Shown here: positions 13,869 to 23,591 of the stretch, one piece after another
How the letters are laid out: each line of letters starts with the position of its first letter
How positions within the stretch are numbered: the stretch's first letter is position 1
Assembly (NCBI GenBank): GCA_963705545.1
Contig: CAVPJX010000001.1
Span: 1 to 64,000 of the forward strand
Reading direction: 5' to 3'
Source: DATBLY01 sp963705545
Lineage (GTDB): Bacteria; Actinomycetota; UBA4738; HRBIN12
Length of the DNA: 64,000 nt
Notes under the pieces: model-generated
Databases searched by the model: none
The model's input: only the letters and a program-made list of their open reading frames with translations
What the model was told of the DNA's origin: nothing
Translations under genes and position numbers: made by a program

Positions 13869-16793
13869 GTGGCCGATGATCTGCGCGAGGTCGCGGCGAG
13901 CGGCTCGGAGGAGCACCGGGGCCACGACGTCTTCGTCTCGTACTCGCGCGCCGACCGCGCCTCCGTGGTCGAGCTCACCGAGCGCTTGACCACGGTCGGC
14001 AAACGCGCCTGGGTCGACCTGGAGGACATCCCGCCCTCGGCGGAGTGGATGGCCGAGATCCGCGGCGCGATCGCCGCCGCGGACGCGTACCTGGTCGTCG
14101 TCTCGCCGGACCTGGCCCGATCGAGCGTGTGCGCCGAGGAGCTGGACGGCGCCGTGGCCGGCGGCAAGCGGATCGTGCCGGTCCTGATCCGGTCGACCGA
14201 TCCGGCGACGGTCCCCGACGCCCTCGCGCGGCTCAACTGGATCGACGCGACGGACGGCGACCTTGACCGAACCACCGAGCAGATCGTGCGAGCCCTCGAC
14301 ACCGATCTGGAGCACGTCAAGGCACACACCAGACTGTTGGTCCGCGCCACCGAGTGGGAGGCGGCCGGCGAGCGTCGATCGGCACTTCTGCGAGGGCGGG
14401 AGCTCGCGGATGCGGAACACCTGACGGCCGATGCCGAGCGAGAGCCACGGCCGACCCAGCTCCAGACCCGCTTCGTGCTCGCCTCGCGCAAGGCGACGGG
14501 GAGGCGGCAGCGGGCGGTCGTGGCTGCCACGAGCGTCGCGCTCGTGGTGGCGATCGCATTGGGGTCGGTCGCGCTGATCCAGGGCGGGGAGGCGAGACGC
14601 CAGCGCACGCAGGCCCTGGAGCAACGCGACCTCGCACGGTCGAGCGGGCTCGCCTCCGCAACCCTGGCGACGATCGATCAGGACCCCGAGCTCAGCCTCC
14701 TGCTGGCGCTCGAGGCCGCCCGGATCCACCCGAGCGAACAGGTCGAGGGCGCGCTTCGAGAGGCGATCAACGCCTCGAACATCGAGGTCGTCTTCCGCGG
14801 TCACGATGGCGAGGTGGGGGACGTCGCGTTCGCTCCGGACGGACACACGATGGTGAGCGTCGGGCAGGACAGCCGGATCCTGATCTGGGATGCGCCAACG
14901 GGAACGGTGAGCCACGACATCCCTCCAGCACAAGGGGTCCTGCCGATCGTGTTCGATCCGGACGGCGAGTGGATCGCCGCGGGGCTGTCCGACGGGGAGG
15001 TGGCGATCCGCGATGCGGCGACCGGCGATATCGAGCGGATGCTCCACACGCGGGACCTGGTCAGTCAGGTTGAGGTGACGCCCGACGGCGACCTCCTGAT
15101 CGCCAGCGCCGACGATGGCGCACGGGTTTGGCGGACCGACACCTGGGAGCAGGTCGTCTCGATCCCGTCCGCCCCGAGCGGCACCTACATGGCGAACCTG
15201 AGCCCGAGTGGGGATCTGATCGCGACCGCGAACGGTGACGGGAGCATCGGGATCTTCGACGGGAACACGGGACACCTCATCCGTACGCTGGAGGGTCACC
15301 GCGACCTCGCCTACGCGGTTCAGTTCGACGGCACGGGCGAACGGCTCCTGTCGGTCGGCTTCGACCGTATGGTCCGCGTGTGGGACGTCCGCACGGGTGA
15401 GGAACTCAGCGAGCTGCTCCATGACCTTCTGATCAGCAGCGCGGAGTTCGTCGGTCGCGACTACATCGTCACGTTCGACAACAGCAGCGTCGGTCGGATC
15501 TGGGACCTCGTATCGGGCGGGATCGCGAGCGAGCTGCGAGGGCACACGGCGTTCGGCGCGTCCGTGGCGGTGGGTCCGACGGCGGACAGGGTCGCCTCGA
15601 CGAGCGACGACGGCACCGTTCGGATCTGGCGGCTCGGCCCGGGCGTGAGTCATCTTCAGGTCCATCGCGATGGTTTCGTCTCGGCCGCCGAGTTCGCTCC
15701 GGATGGGACGGTGGTGACGGCCGGCGACACGGGGCAGGTCGAGACCTGGGACGCCGGGTCCAGCGAGCTACGACGGATCGTGTTCGACGAGCCGGACGCT
15801 ACGACCACCGTCCTCGACGTCTCGATCCGCGGCGATCAGACGGTCGTGGCCTACCGGCGAGAGCGTCATGGCTCCGTCGTCGCCGGGGGTGTGGCGTTCG
15901 TCGATCCCACCCAAGGCACACGGACGTCCGACTACGTGTTGCAGGACTCCGGCTACCCGCTGACCGTCGCGGAAGACGCATCCGGAGACCAGGCGATCAG
16001 CGTGTGGAGCGACGGTGCCGTTCGAATCACCAACGCCGAGGGACGACTCGTTGCCGAGTACCCGATCACGCCTCCGCCCACCGACCGCCTCGGGGTCTCG
16101 GGTGGATCGACGGTCCGGTCGCTCCACACGGCCAACGGGTGCACCGGCGCATCGGGCGAATGGCGCAGGTGCGTGAGAGACAGCGTGCAGGACTCGCTCG
16201 CCGAGTTCTTCCCCGATGGAGCGCGAGCCGCCGTCGTGAACGGCGGCAGCATCGACGTCGTCGACCTGGCGACGGGCTCGGTCGAACGAAGCCTGGACAC
16301 CGGTGGCGTCCCGGTCCTGACGCTCGCCGTGTCGCCCGACGGCACGAGGGTGGCCGGAGGGATGAACGACAGCTCGGTGCGCATCTGGGACGCCGACTCG
16401 GGCGAGCAGACCGCCGACCTCCGCGGACACAGGAGCTATCTCGCGAGCGTCGCGTTCAGCCCCGACGGCGACTTCGTGGTGAGCGCGGCGCTCGACGGAA
16501 CCGCGCGCGTCTGGACCCTGGACGGTCGAGAGATCCAGCGCGTCCAGGCGGCCGAGTTCGTCGTCACGTCCGCTCGGTTCTCCGCCGACGGTACGCAGAT
16601 CCTGGTCGGCGGGCTCACGGGCTCGCGGCCGGTGCCGGTCGAGACCGGCTACGACCCGCCGCACGGCGGCGTCGTCCGGATCTACGACTGCGACGTGTGT
16701 CGTTCGTTCGACGACCTCGTGGCGCTCGCCCGGTCACGGGTCACGCGCCAGCTCACGGAGGCCGAGCTCCGGACGTACCTCGGCCGCTCCTGA
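13869..16793 (+). CDS. TIR-transmembrane-WD40 protein 2
   Basis: Paralogue of the protein at 9098, 974 aa from the GTG at 13869 (ribosome site AGGAGGGGGG). TIR domain at about 18-150, with HDVFVSYSRADRASVVELT at the first strand and SSVCAEEL carrying the candidate catalytic Glu90/91. A single membrane helix is at about 216-237; a helical linker (DPELSLLLALEAARIHPSEQ) follows, and then WD40 repeats to the end (FAPDG, FSPDG and similar boxes). As in protein 1 there is no STAND ATPase. Its stop is 5 bases from the start of the cyclase/AAA/SLOG gene, so the two are almost certainly co-transcribed and probably act together. The WD40 propeller could sense a partner or damage signal and release TIR activity; this is inference. 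Confidence 0.88.
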   Translation: MADDLREVAASGSEEHRGHDVFVSYSRADRASVVELTERLTTVGKRAWVDLEDIPPSAEWMAEIRGAIAAADAYLVVVSPDLARSSVCAEELDGAVAGGKRIVPVLIRSTDPATVPDALARLNWIDATDGDLDRTTEQIVRALDTDLEHVKAHTRLLVRATEWEAAGERRSALLRGRELADAEHLTADAEREPRPTQLQTRFVLASRKATGRRQRAVVAATSVALVVAIALGSVALIQGGEARRQRTQALEQRDLARSSGLASATLATIDQDPELSLLLALEAARIHPSEQVEGALREAINASNIEVVFRGHDGEVGDVAFAPDGHTMVSVGQDSRILIWDAPTGTVSHDIPPAQGVLPIVFDPDGEWIAAGLSDGEVAIRDAATGDIERMLHTRDLVSQVEVTPDGDLLIASADDGARVWRTDTWEQVVSIPSAPSGTYMANLSPSGDLIATANGDGSIGIFDGNTGHLIRTLEGHRDLAYAVQFDGTGERLLSVGFDRMVRVWDVRTGEELSELLHDLLISSAEFVGRDYIVTFDNSSVGRIWDLVSGGIASELRGHTAFGASVAVGPTADRVASTSDDGTVRIWRLGPGVSHLQVHRDGFVSAAEFAPDGTVVTAGDTGQVETWDAGSSELRRIVFDEPDATTTVLDVSIRGDQTVVAYRRERHGSVVAGGVAFVDPTQGTRTSDYVLQDSGYPLTVAEDASGDQAISVWSDGAVRITNAEGRLVAEYPITPPPTDRLGVSGGSTVRSLHTANGCTGASGEWRRCVRDSVQDSLAEFFPDGARAAVVNGGSIDVVDLATGSVERSLDTGGVPVLTLAVSPDGTRVAGGMNDSSVRIWDADSGEQTADLRGHRSYLASVAFSPDGDFVVSAALDGTARVWTLDGREIQRVQAAEFVVTSARFSADGTQILVGGLTGSRPVPVETGYDPPHGGVVRIYDCDVCRSFDDLVALARSRVTRQLTEAELRTYLGRS

Positions 16794-16798
16794 CGATC

Positions 16799-19700
16799 GT
16801 GAAGACGTGTGTCGCGTGCGGCGAGCGGAACCCCGACCGCGCGCGCTTCTGCATGTCGTGTGCCACCCAGCTCGGCTCGATCCTCGCCGCCGACCGCCGC
16901 AAGGTCGTCACCGTGCTGTTCGCGGACATGAAGGGGTCCACGCAGCTCGGGGAACGGCTCGAGCCCGAGGCGCTCCGCTCGATCATGACCCGGTTCTACG
17001 CGTCGGCGCGCGGGATCCTGGAGCGCCACGGCGGCACCGTGGAGAAGTTCATCGGCGACGCCGTGATGTGCGTGTTCGGCGTCCCTCGCGTGCACGAGGA
17101 CGACCCGCTCCGGGCGTGCCGCGCCGCGATCGGACTCCGCGATGCGGTGGAGGCGATGAACGCGGAGCTGATCCGGGACCTAGGCGCCGGCGTCCAGATC
17201 CGGACCGGGGTGAATACGGGGGAGGTGGTCGCCGGCGATCCCGCGCTGGGGAGCTCGTTCGTGTCGGGCGACGCCGTGAACGTCGCCGCTCGGTTCGAGC
17301 AGTCGGCCGAGCCGGGTGAGATCCTGATCGGAGGGGCGACGCGCGGGTCCATCGTCGACGTGATCGATGCGGAGGCCGTCGAGCCGCTGACCCTCAAGGG
17401 GAAGTCGGAGCCGGTGCCGGCGTTCCGACTGCTGGCCGTCCGAGACGGCGAGGCCCGCCGCCGACTGGTGGCACCCCTCACCGGGCGCGACCAGGAGCGG
17501 GGCGAGCTCCTCGATCTCGTCCGGTCGAGCGCTGAGCGCCGCGGGCCGGTCGTCGCCATCGTCGCCGGGCCGCCGGGGATCGGCAAGACCCGCCTGCTGG
17601 AGGACCTGCGGTTCGCGGCCGAGTTGAGGGCCACCGTGCTGTCCTCCCGGTATGGTCAGGAGCCGGATCAGGCGCCGATGCCCGCGTTGATCCGTCAGGC
17701 CTTGGCGATCGAGGACGCCGGGGCCGCGTCGACCGCGGTCGAGTCGCTGCTGGAGGGTCGGGAGCAGGCCGCCGTCGTGGCCGAGACGATCGAGCGGCTG
17801 CTCGAGGGGCGGGCGGAACGCGAGCCGGCCGCGTGGGCGGCGCAGCAGGTGTTCTCGGAGCTGGCCGCGGCGCGGCCGACGCTGGTCCTGGTCGATGACG
17901 GACAGGTCGCTGAGCCGGCGGAGATCGGTCTCTTGCGAGACGCCGTGACCGGATCCTCCGGCCCGGTCACGCTCGTGGTCGGCGCGCGCCCCGAGTTCTT
18001 CGAGGACCATGCTGGCTGGCTCGACGACGCGGATCCGCCAGCGCTCATCCTGGAGCTCGGACCGCTCGCCGCCGCCGCCGCCGAGCGCATCGTGGAGCAC
18101 CTGCTCGGCGGTGCGGTCGATCCCGCGCTGCGGGCGAGCCTCGTGGAGACCGCGGGCGGCAATCCCCTGTTCCTGGGGGAGACGTTGCGCATGTTGCTGG
18201 AGGAGGGCGCCATCCGACGCTCCGGGGGTGGCGCCTGGGAGCCGGTACGCCCGCTCGAAGCCTTGGCCATCCCGACCACGGTGCGTGCGGTGCTGGCCGC
18301 CCGGATCGATCTGCTGCCCGACGTCGAGCGGGCGGTGGTGGACGCCGCCGCCGTCCTGGGATCGCCGTTCGAGCACGACGCCGTCGTAGCGCTCCTTCCG
18401 GACGCGGCGACTGAGGTCCCACGGGCGTTGACCGACCTCGTCCGTCGCGAGCTCCTGGCCGAGCTGCCCGACGTGCCTGGGGGGTTCCGGTTCCGTCAGA
18501 CCCTGCTCGGGGACGTCGCGTCCGGGCTGCTCACGCGGGAGACGGCCGCCGTGCTGCACGAGCGCGCCGCCGAGCACCTCGAAGGGACGGCCGGCGCCGT
18601 GAGCACGGTCGCCGAACACCTGGACCGTGCGCTCACCCTCCGCTCGGAGCTCGGGACGGGGATCGATCCGAACCTCCTCGAGCGGACCGCGGCGGCCGCG
18701 GTGAGCGCCGGCGAGGAGCTGCTGGCCCGCGGCGACGGTGACGGCGCGCTCGGCGCCGCAGTACGGGCTGTCGAGCTCCGAGGGGTGGGTGACGGGTGGC
18801 AGGACGACGCCGTCCGCCGCCGGGCCGCGGATCTCGCGTACCGCGTGGGCGCCTGGGACGAGGTCATCGCCTTGCTCGAGGGTGGGGACGTCGAGGATCC
18901 GGAGTTCGCCGAGCATCTCGGCGTCGCGCTGACGAAGCGGTTCCGCGACGATGCGGTCCGGTTGGCGGAGGGACGCGCCCTCCTGGAGCTGGCCGTCGAG
19001 CGCGGAGCCGACCCCGAGGCGGCCGCGTCGCTCGCGGGCACGTGGAAGGGCGTGGACGAGGACCGAGCGCGCTCCCTGTACCTGCGCGCCCACGAGCTCG
19101 ACCCATCTCACCCCTACGCGCTGGGGAACCTGCTCGAGTACGAGATCGACGCGTCCGGTGACCTGACCCCGGTGAGCGACCGTCGGGTCGCGATCGACGC
19201 CGCGGCGGATCGGTGCGCCCGTCAAGCCGAGACCGGCGAGAACGTCCCATGGGCCTGGTACGACCTGGCGAAGTTCCGACTGCTGCTGGGGGACGCCAAC
19301 GGCGCCCTCACCGCATACGCGACGGCGATCGGACGGAGCGTGGCGGCGTTCCAGGTCGCCACGTCGTCGTCGTCGCTCGATCGCCTCGCCGCCCGGGCCT
19401 CGGGCCTCCCCGGCCTCGAGGAGGCGCGTCGCCTGCTCCGACTGGGGGGGGCTGCCCGGTTCGGGTCGAGCGGCGACGACCCGGAGGTGAGGGCGCTCGC
19501 TACGCCCGGCGCCTGGCCCCTCGCGCCGCCCGTCGCGATCCTGGCCGGTGGCTCCAGCGACGCGGTCGAGGAGCTCGTCCGCGGGTACGCCGACGTGTTC
19601 CGGGACGCGTTCGATGACCGCTCGGGGACGATCATCTCCGGAGGGACCCGGCAGGGCATCAGCGAACTCGCCGGGGATCTGGGGGCCGCGGGAGCTCGAG

Positions 19701-20065
19701 TGATCGGGTACCTGCCGGACTCGGTCCCGATGGGGGTGACGGTCGACGACGACCCGCGACGCTATGCGGAGCTCCGACGATCCGACGGTGAGGATTTCGG
19801 CGTCCGCGAGCCGATCCGTTATTGGGCCGACGTGCTGACGAGCGGGATCGACCCGCGCACGGTCCGGGTCGTCGCGTTGGCCGGCGGAGCGATCTCCGCG
19901 TTCGAATACCGGCTCGCGCTCGCGCTGGGCGCGAGGGTGGGAGCCGTCCGGGGGAGCGGCGACGCCGCCAGGGAGCTCCTCACGAGCTCGACGTGGTCCG
20001 CGTCGGGCCGGGTCGAGGAGCTGGAGCCCGAGCCCGACGCGATCCGAGCGTTCCTCGGCTCGTGA
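16799..20065 (+). CDS. Zinc ribbon-class III cyclase-AAA ATPase-TPR-SLOG-like protein
   Basis: A 1088 aa multidomain protein starting with GTG at 16799, 5 bases after the TIR-WD40 stop. Order of domains: a zinc ribbon (Cys4, Cys7, Cys18, Cys21); a class III nucleotide cyclase at about 35-215 with metal ligands Asp43 and Asp87, purine-selecting Lys83 and Asp158, and Arg165, a set that favours ATP and cAMP production; an AAA/STAND ATPase from about 235 (Walker A GPPGIGKTR at about 257-265); a long helical, TPR-like region; and at 911-1088 a Rossmann domain with ISGGTRQGISELAGDLG and ALAGGAISAFEYRLALALG. These two glycine motifs and spacing resemble SLOG/LOG nucleotide-ligand domains. Cyclase-AAA-TPR proteins are common in Actinomycetota; the SLOG-like end is not something I know as usual. 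Confidence 0.85.
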   Translation: MKTCVACGERNPDRARFCMSCATQLGSILAADRRKVVTVLFADMKGSTQLGERLEPEALRSIMTRFYASARGILERHGGTVEKFIGDAVMCVFGVPRVHEDDPLRACRAAIGLRDAVEAMNAELIRDLGAGVQIRTGVNTGEVVAGDPALGSSFVSGDAVNVAARFEQSAEPGEILIGGATRGSIVDVIDAEAVEPLTLKGKSEPVPAFRLLAVRDGEARRRLVAPLTGRDQERGELLDLVRSSAERRGPVVAIVAGPPGIGKTRLLEDLRFAAELRATVLSSRYGQEPDQAPMPALIRQALAIEDAGAASTAVESLLEGREQAAVVAETIERLLEGRAEREPAAWAAQQVFSELAAARPTLVLVDDGQVAEPAEIGLLRDAVTGSSGPVTLVVGARPEFFEDHAGWLDDADPPALILELGPLAAAAAERIVEHLLGGAVDPALRASLVETAGGNPLFLGETLRMLLEEGAIRRSGGGAWEPVRPLEALAIPTTVRAVLAARIDLLPDVERAVVDAAAVLGSPFEHDAVVALLPDAATEVPRALTDLVRRELLAELPDVPGGFRFRQTLLGDVASGLLTRETAAVLHERAAEHLEGTAGAVSTVAEHLDRALTLRSELGTGIDPNLLERTAAAAVSAGEELLARGDGDGALGAAVRAVELRGVGDGWQDDAVRRRAADLAYRVGAWDEVIALLEGGDVEDPEFAEHLGVALTKRFRDDAVRLAEGRALLELAVERGADPEAAASLAGTWKGVDEDRARSLYLRAHELDPSHPYALGNLLEYEIDASGDLTPVSDRRVAIDAAADRCARQAETGENVPWAWYDLAKFRLLLGDANGALTAYATAIGRSVAAFQVATSSSSLDRLAARASGLPGLEEARRLLRLGGAARFGSSGDDPEVRALATPGAWPLAPPVAILAGGSSDAVEELVRGYADVFRDAFDDRSGTIISGGTRQGISELAGDLGAAGARVIGYLPDSVPMGVTVDDDPRRYAELRRSDGEDFGVREPIRYWADVLTSGIDPRTVRVVALAGGAISAFEYRLALALGARVGAVRGSGDAARELLTSSTWSASGRVEELEPEPDAIRAFLGS

Positions 20066-20085
20066 CGAGGTCCGGTGTCGGGCCC

Positions 20086-20100
20086 CTCAGGCTCCCTGAG
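20086..20100. terminator. Short hairpin between convergent genes
   Basis: CTCAGG and CCTGAG pair around a 3-base loop between stops at 20065 and 20117. The stem is short and without a T tract, so this is a weak call. Confidence 0.35.
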
Positions 20101-20116
20101 ATCCCTTCGACGGACT

Positions 20117-20815
20117 CTAGGTTACGGTCACATCGAGCGTGAGCGTGGCCAGGGTTGTCCCCTTGAACTTGCTCGAGAACGTGAGGGTGTGGTCGCCCGA
20201 CGACAACGGCTCGATCACGTAGAACCATCCGCAGACCGCGACCCTCGTCGTGGCCTTGACGCTGTCGTCGATCTCGTCGAGGAAGCTTCCGGGTGCGACG
20301 TCCATGTCGAACGCATCGATGCAGGTCGCCGGGCCCTTCGGGACGACCACCCCGTCAACCGTGGCCTCCACGGACTTCGGGACCACCCCTTGGAAGTACC
20401 CCAGCGCTGCGCTGAAGAGCTTGATGTCGGTCTTCCCATCGGTCGGTGTGTTGCCGAAGCCCCCGATCGGGGACGTGACGAGCTCGACGCCGGCGGGGAT
20501 CTCGCAGGTTCGCTCGACCTTGGGAGCCGTGACGCCAGGCGCTACGAAGAACTGGTCGCCGACCCGCGCGCCGCAGTAGTCGTCCGGCGAGTGGAGCGGG
20601 TTCGCCTCGGCGTCACCCAAGAACCAGGCGGTCCATGCAGCCTGCGTGTCCACGGCTTCGGTCTGGCGAAGTTGAGCGCCAGCGACCAACGCGCCTCCGG
20701 CCAGGAGCGCGACGGAGATCGCCGCGACCGCGAGTCGTCTGATGCTTCTGCGGGACGAGCGACGGCCTCCTCCGCTGCGGGTCGGATCAGGCCGTTCGGT
20801 GTATCCGGTCGCCAT
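20117..20815 (-). CDS. Membrane-anchored or secreted protein of unknown function
   Basis: A 232 aa protein I do not recognise. The ATG at 20815 follows a good ribosome site (TAAGGAGGG). A basic N terminus (RRSSRRSIRR) leads into one hydrophobic segment at about 28-47, which is a signal peptide or anchor. The outer domain has four cysteines (81, 104, 165, 195), which could form two disulfides, and ends in beta-strand-like sequence (HTLTFSSKFKGTTLATLTLD). It looks like a small extracellular beta domain. It lies inside the TIR island, convergent with the cyclase gene, with no obvious partner. Confidence 0.7.
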   Translation of the reverse strand: MATGYTERPDPTRSGGGRRSSRRSIRRLAVAAISVALLAGGALVAGAQLRQTEAVDTQAAWTAWFLGDAEANPLHSPDDYCGARVGDQFFVAPGVTAPKVERTCEIPAGVELVTSPIGGFGNTPTDGKTDIKLFSAALGYFQGVVPKSVEATVDGVVVPKGPATCIDAFDMDVAPGSFLDEIDDSVKATTRVAVCGWFYVIEPLSSGDHTLTFSSKFKGTTLATLTLDVTVT

Positions 20816-21014
20816 CCTGCCCCTCCTTACCTCGGCCTGCCAGCTCAGAGAGGCCTTCGTACACCGAGACCATCCCCCCACACAAGCCGGTTGAGAACGA
20901 CGGCGTCGTCACGCCGACCGAAGATGAAGACCGCATCCTGCCGGCATCGTGAGTCGAGCCGACCTTGAGGGAGATCGACAGATGACCGTCGACCGCCTGC
21001 GCGCACTCGTGGAC

Positions 21015-23589
21015 CTAGGCGAGCGTGTAGTCGAGGGCCGCGTCGAGGTCCATCGCACGCCCTGCCCGCAAGTAACCGTCCCACCGATCGCCGGCCCGCT
21101 CCATGGCCGCGGTCAGGTGCGGAACATGAGCCCCGGCGTCGGGTGGGGTGGGGAGCGGACCCACGCGATCCTCGATCGCTCCCGCGGCGCCGGCGAGCCG
21201 GCCGGCTCGCTCATCATCCCCCTGAGCTGCGGCGATCGCGGCGAGTCCCGAGAGCGCCGACATGATGAGCGGCAGACCGCCGAGCTCGCGGAGGACGGCG
21301 AGGCTCTCGCGGAACCAACGCCGCGCCTCGTCGAGCAGTCCCTCGCCGAGCGAGATCCACCCGAGGTCCAGCAACGCGACCGACAGGTGCCGTCGGTCTC
21401 CGTGTCGCTCGGCCACGTCGCGGGCTTCGGTGATGATGGATCGCGCGCGGGCCGGGTCCCCGGCGATGCTCGCCATCTCGGCCAGGTTGTTCAGGCAGAG
21501 CGCCTCGTGGAAGTGATCGCCGATGTCACGGCTGGTCTCTAGGCTCTCCTCGTAGAGCTCCGTGGCGCGCGCATGGTCACCCTCCTCCCTGAAGGCCTCC
21601 GCGTAGTTGTTGAGCGCGATCGCCAGGACCCAGCGATCCTCGATGGCGCGCGCCAGGGCCACCGCCTCCTTCCCGAGGACGCGACCACGCTCAGCGGGGA
21701 GATAGGCCATCAGCTGCGTCATGACGAACGCGCGCGTCGCCGGCGATGCGCCTCGCGCGCAATCGAGTGCCTCCTCGAGCAGCGGCGCGGCCGGGTCGCC
21801 CTGCTCGCCGGCGAGCCATCCGGCGCCCGTCAGGGCCAAGGCGCGGGCGTCGGATGGGCGCGTCGACGTTCGTTCGAGCACCTGGGCGAGCCACGATCGT
21901 CCCTCCGTGAAGTCGCCGTGCAGGTACCAGAACTCCCAGAACGCGGCCGCGAGCGAGAGTGCCGTCTCCGGGTCGCCCTCCTCCAGGGACCAGCGGAGTG
22001 CCGTTCGGACGTTGTCGTGCTCGGCCTCCAGACGGGCGAGCCATGCGTCCTGTTCGTTGCCCTTGAGCCCGGGTAGCCCCTCCGTCGCGAGCGCCAGGCA
22101 CCAGGCCGCGTGTCGGCGTCGGAGGTCGGGCGACTCCGGCATCTCGTCGAGCTTCTCCCTCGCGAACTCACGGATCGTCTCCAGGGTCAGGTACCGGGTC
22201 ACGCGGGGCGGCCGCTCCTCGGTCCGCAGCAGGCTCTTGTCCACGAGCGAGCCCAGCGTGTCGAGGTCGGCTCCGCCCACTTCCTCGGCCGCCGCTAGTG
22301 AGCAGCCTCCCCGGAAGACGGCGAGCGATGCGAACAGCCGCCGTTCCTCGTCGTCGAGGAGGTCGTAGCTCCACGCGATTGCACCCCGCATCGTCCGCTG
22401 GCGTTCCGGGGCGTCCCTCGCGCCACCGGCCAGCAGCGGCAAGCGGTCGTCGAGGCGCCGGAGGATCTCGGTCGGCGACAGGACCTTCACGCGGGCGGCG
22501 GCGAGCTCGATCGCCAGCGGGAGCCCCTCCAGCCGTTCGCAGATCGCCTCGACGACCGGTCGGGTTCCCGCGTCGAGCTCGAAGGCGGGGTCGATCGCCT
22601 CGGCGCGCTCCGCGAAGAGCTCCTCGGCGTCACCCACGGCGAGTTCCCCGACCGGGTAGACGTGCTCCGCCCGCACGCCGAGCGGTTCGCGACTCGACAC
22701 GATGAGTCCGATGCCCGGCGCGGCCTCGATCAGGTCGGCGAGAGGCCCTGCGGCGGCGGGCAGCAGCTGCTCGAGGTTGTCGACCACGAGGAGCATGAGC
22801 CGGTCGTGCAGGTGCCGGACGAGAGCTTCTTCGATGCTCGAGCCCGCTCCCTCACGGACACCGAGGGTCGCCGCGATCGTCGGGACGACGAGCCCAGGAT
22901 CGCGGAGCGTCGCGAGCGGAACGAACCAGATCCCGTCCGGATAGCGCGCGCCGAGCGCCGAGGCGGCTTCGACCGACAGGCGCGTCTTGCCGGCGCCACC
23001 GGGTCCGGTCAGCGTGAGCAGGCGCACGTCATCACGGAGCAGGAGGTCGCGAACGGTCGCGAGCTCGGACGTTCGCCCGACGAACGGCGTCGGCTGGGTC
23101 GGCAGGTGGACCTCGCCCGAGGTCTCGGCACGGCCGCCTCGTCCCTCGAGGGCCGCGAACAGCGCCTCGAGGTCGGGGAGGAAGCGTCGGTCGAGGAGCT
23201 CGATCGCGTTCAGATGCGCCAGGGTGGAGATGGCCGTCGGGAGGTCCGAGGACCCCGGCATCGTGGCCCCACCTACGAGCACCGGGATCGATCCGGATCC
23301 CCTGGCGCGACGCGGCCTCGATCTCGAGCCGCACGAAGTCCTCGGGATCATCCAGCCGTCTGCCGCCGCCGGACGCAGTCGCGCCGAGCCAGCCCGGGCC
23401 GATCACGACCAGGACAGCGTCGGTCTCCGAGATGGCGGCCTCGATCGCTTCGACGAAATCCGCGCCCGCCTCGATCGCCTCGACGTCCATGAACACCGCG
23501 TCGAGGCCGTAGCGGGCGGCGAGTTGATCGGCGATCCGACCCGCGTACCCGGCCGCGTCTCTGCGCCGGTAGCTGATGAAGACGCGCAT
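21015..23589 (-). pseudogene. TIR/NB-ARC/TPR protein, frameshifted
   Basis: Paralogue of the next gene upstream, split by a frameshift. The first frame starts at the ATG at 23589 and encodes the TIR_2-type domain (RVFISYRRRDAAGYAGRIAD, ending in DFVRLEIEAASRQGIR). Near 23287-23291, in GATCGATC, one extra base shifts the frame; the second frame continues with IPVLVGGATMP, then an NB-ARC STAND ATPase (Walker A GPGGAGKTR, Walker B LMLLVVDNLEQLL, GLPLAIELAAARV) and a TPR-rich C terminus to 21015. Removing one base restores an alignment with the intact paralogue. It may be a recent mutation or a sequencing or assembly error. It starts 2 bases after the paralogue's stop. Confidence 0.75.
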
Positions 23590-23591
23590 CC

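Noticed and set aside
13830..15665. A 611-codon minus-strand frame over TIR-WD40 gene 2
   Set aside because: Shadow of the TIR-WD40 frame with no recognisable motif.
17180..19225. A 681-codon minus-strand frame over the cyclase gene
   Set aside because: Low-complexity Arg/Gly/Leu composition and full overlap with the multidomain cyclase protein.
16799..20065. Calling the TIR-WD40 and cyclase genes a Thoeris system
   Set aside because: The partner lacks the SIR2 or membrane effector of ThsA, so only an analogy to the TIR-to-SLOG logic is justified.
20949..21542. A plus-strand frame of 197 codons beginning GTGAGTCGAGCC
   Set aside because: It overlaps the coding end of the TIR/NB-ARC gene and has no ribosome site or motif.
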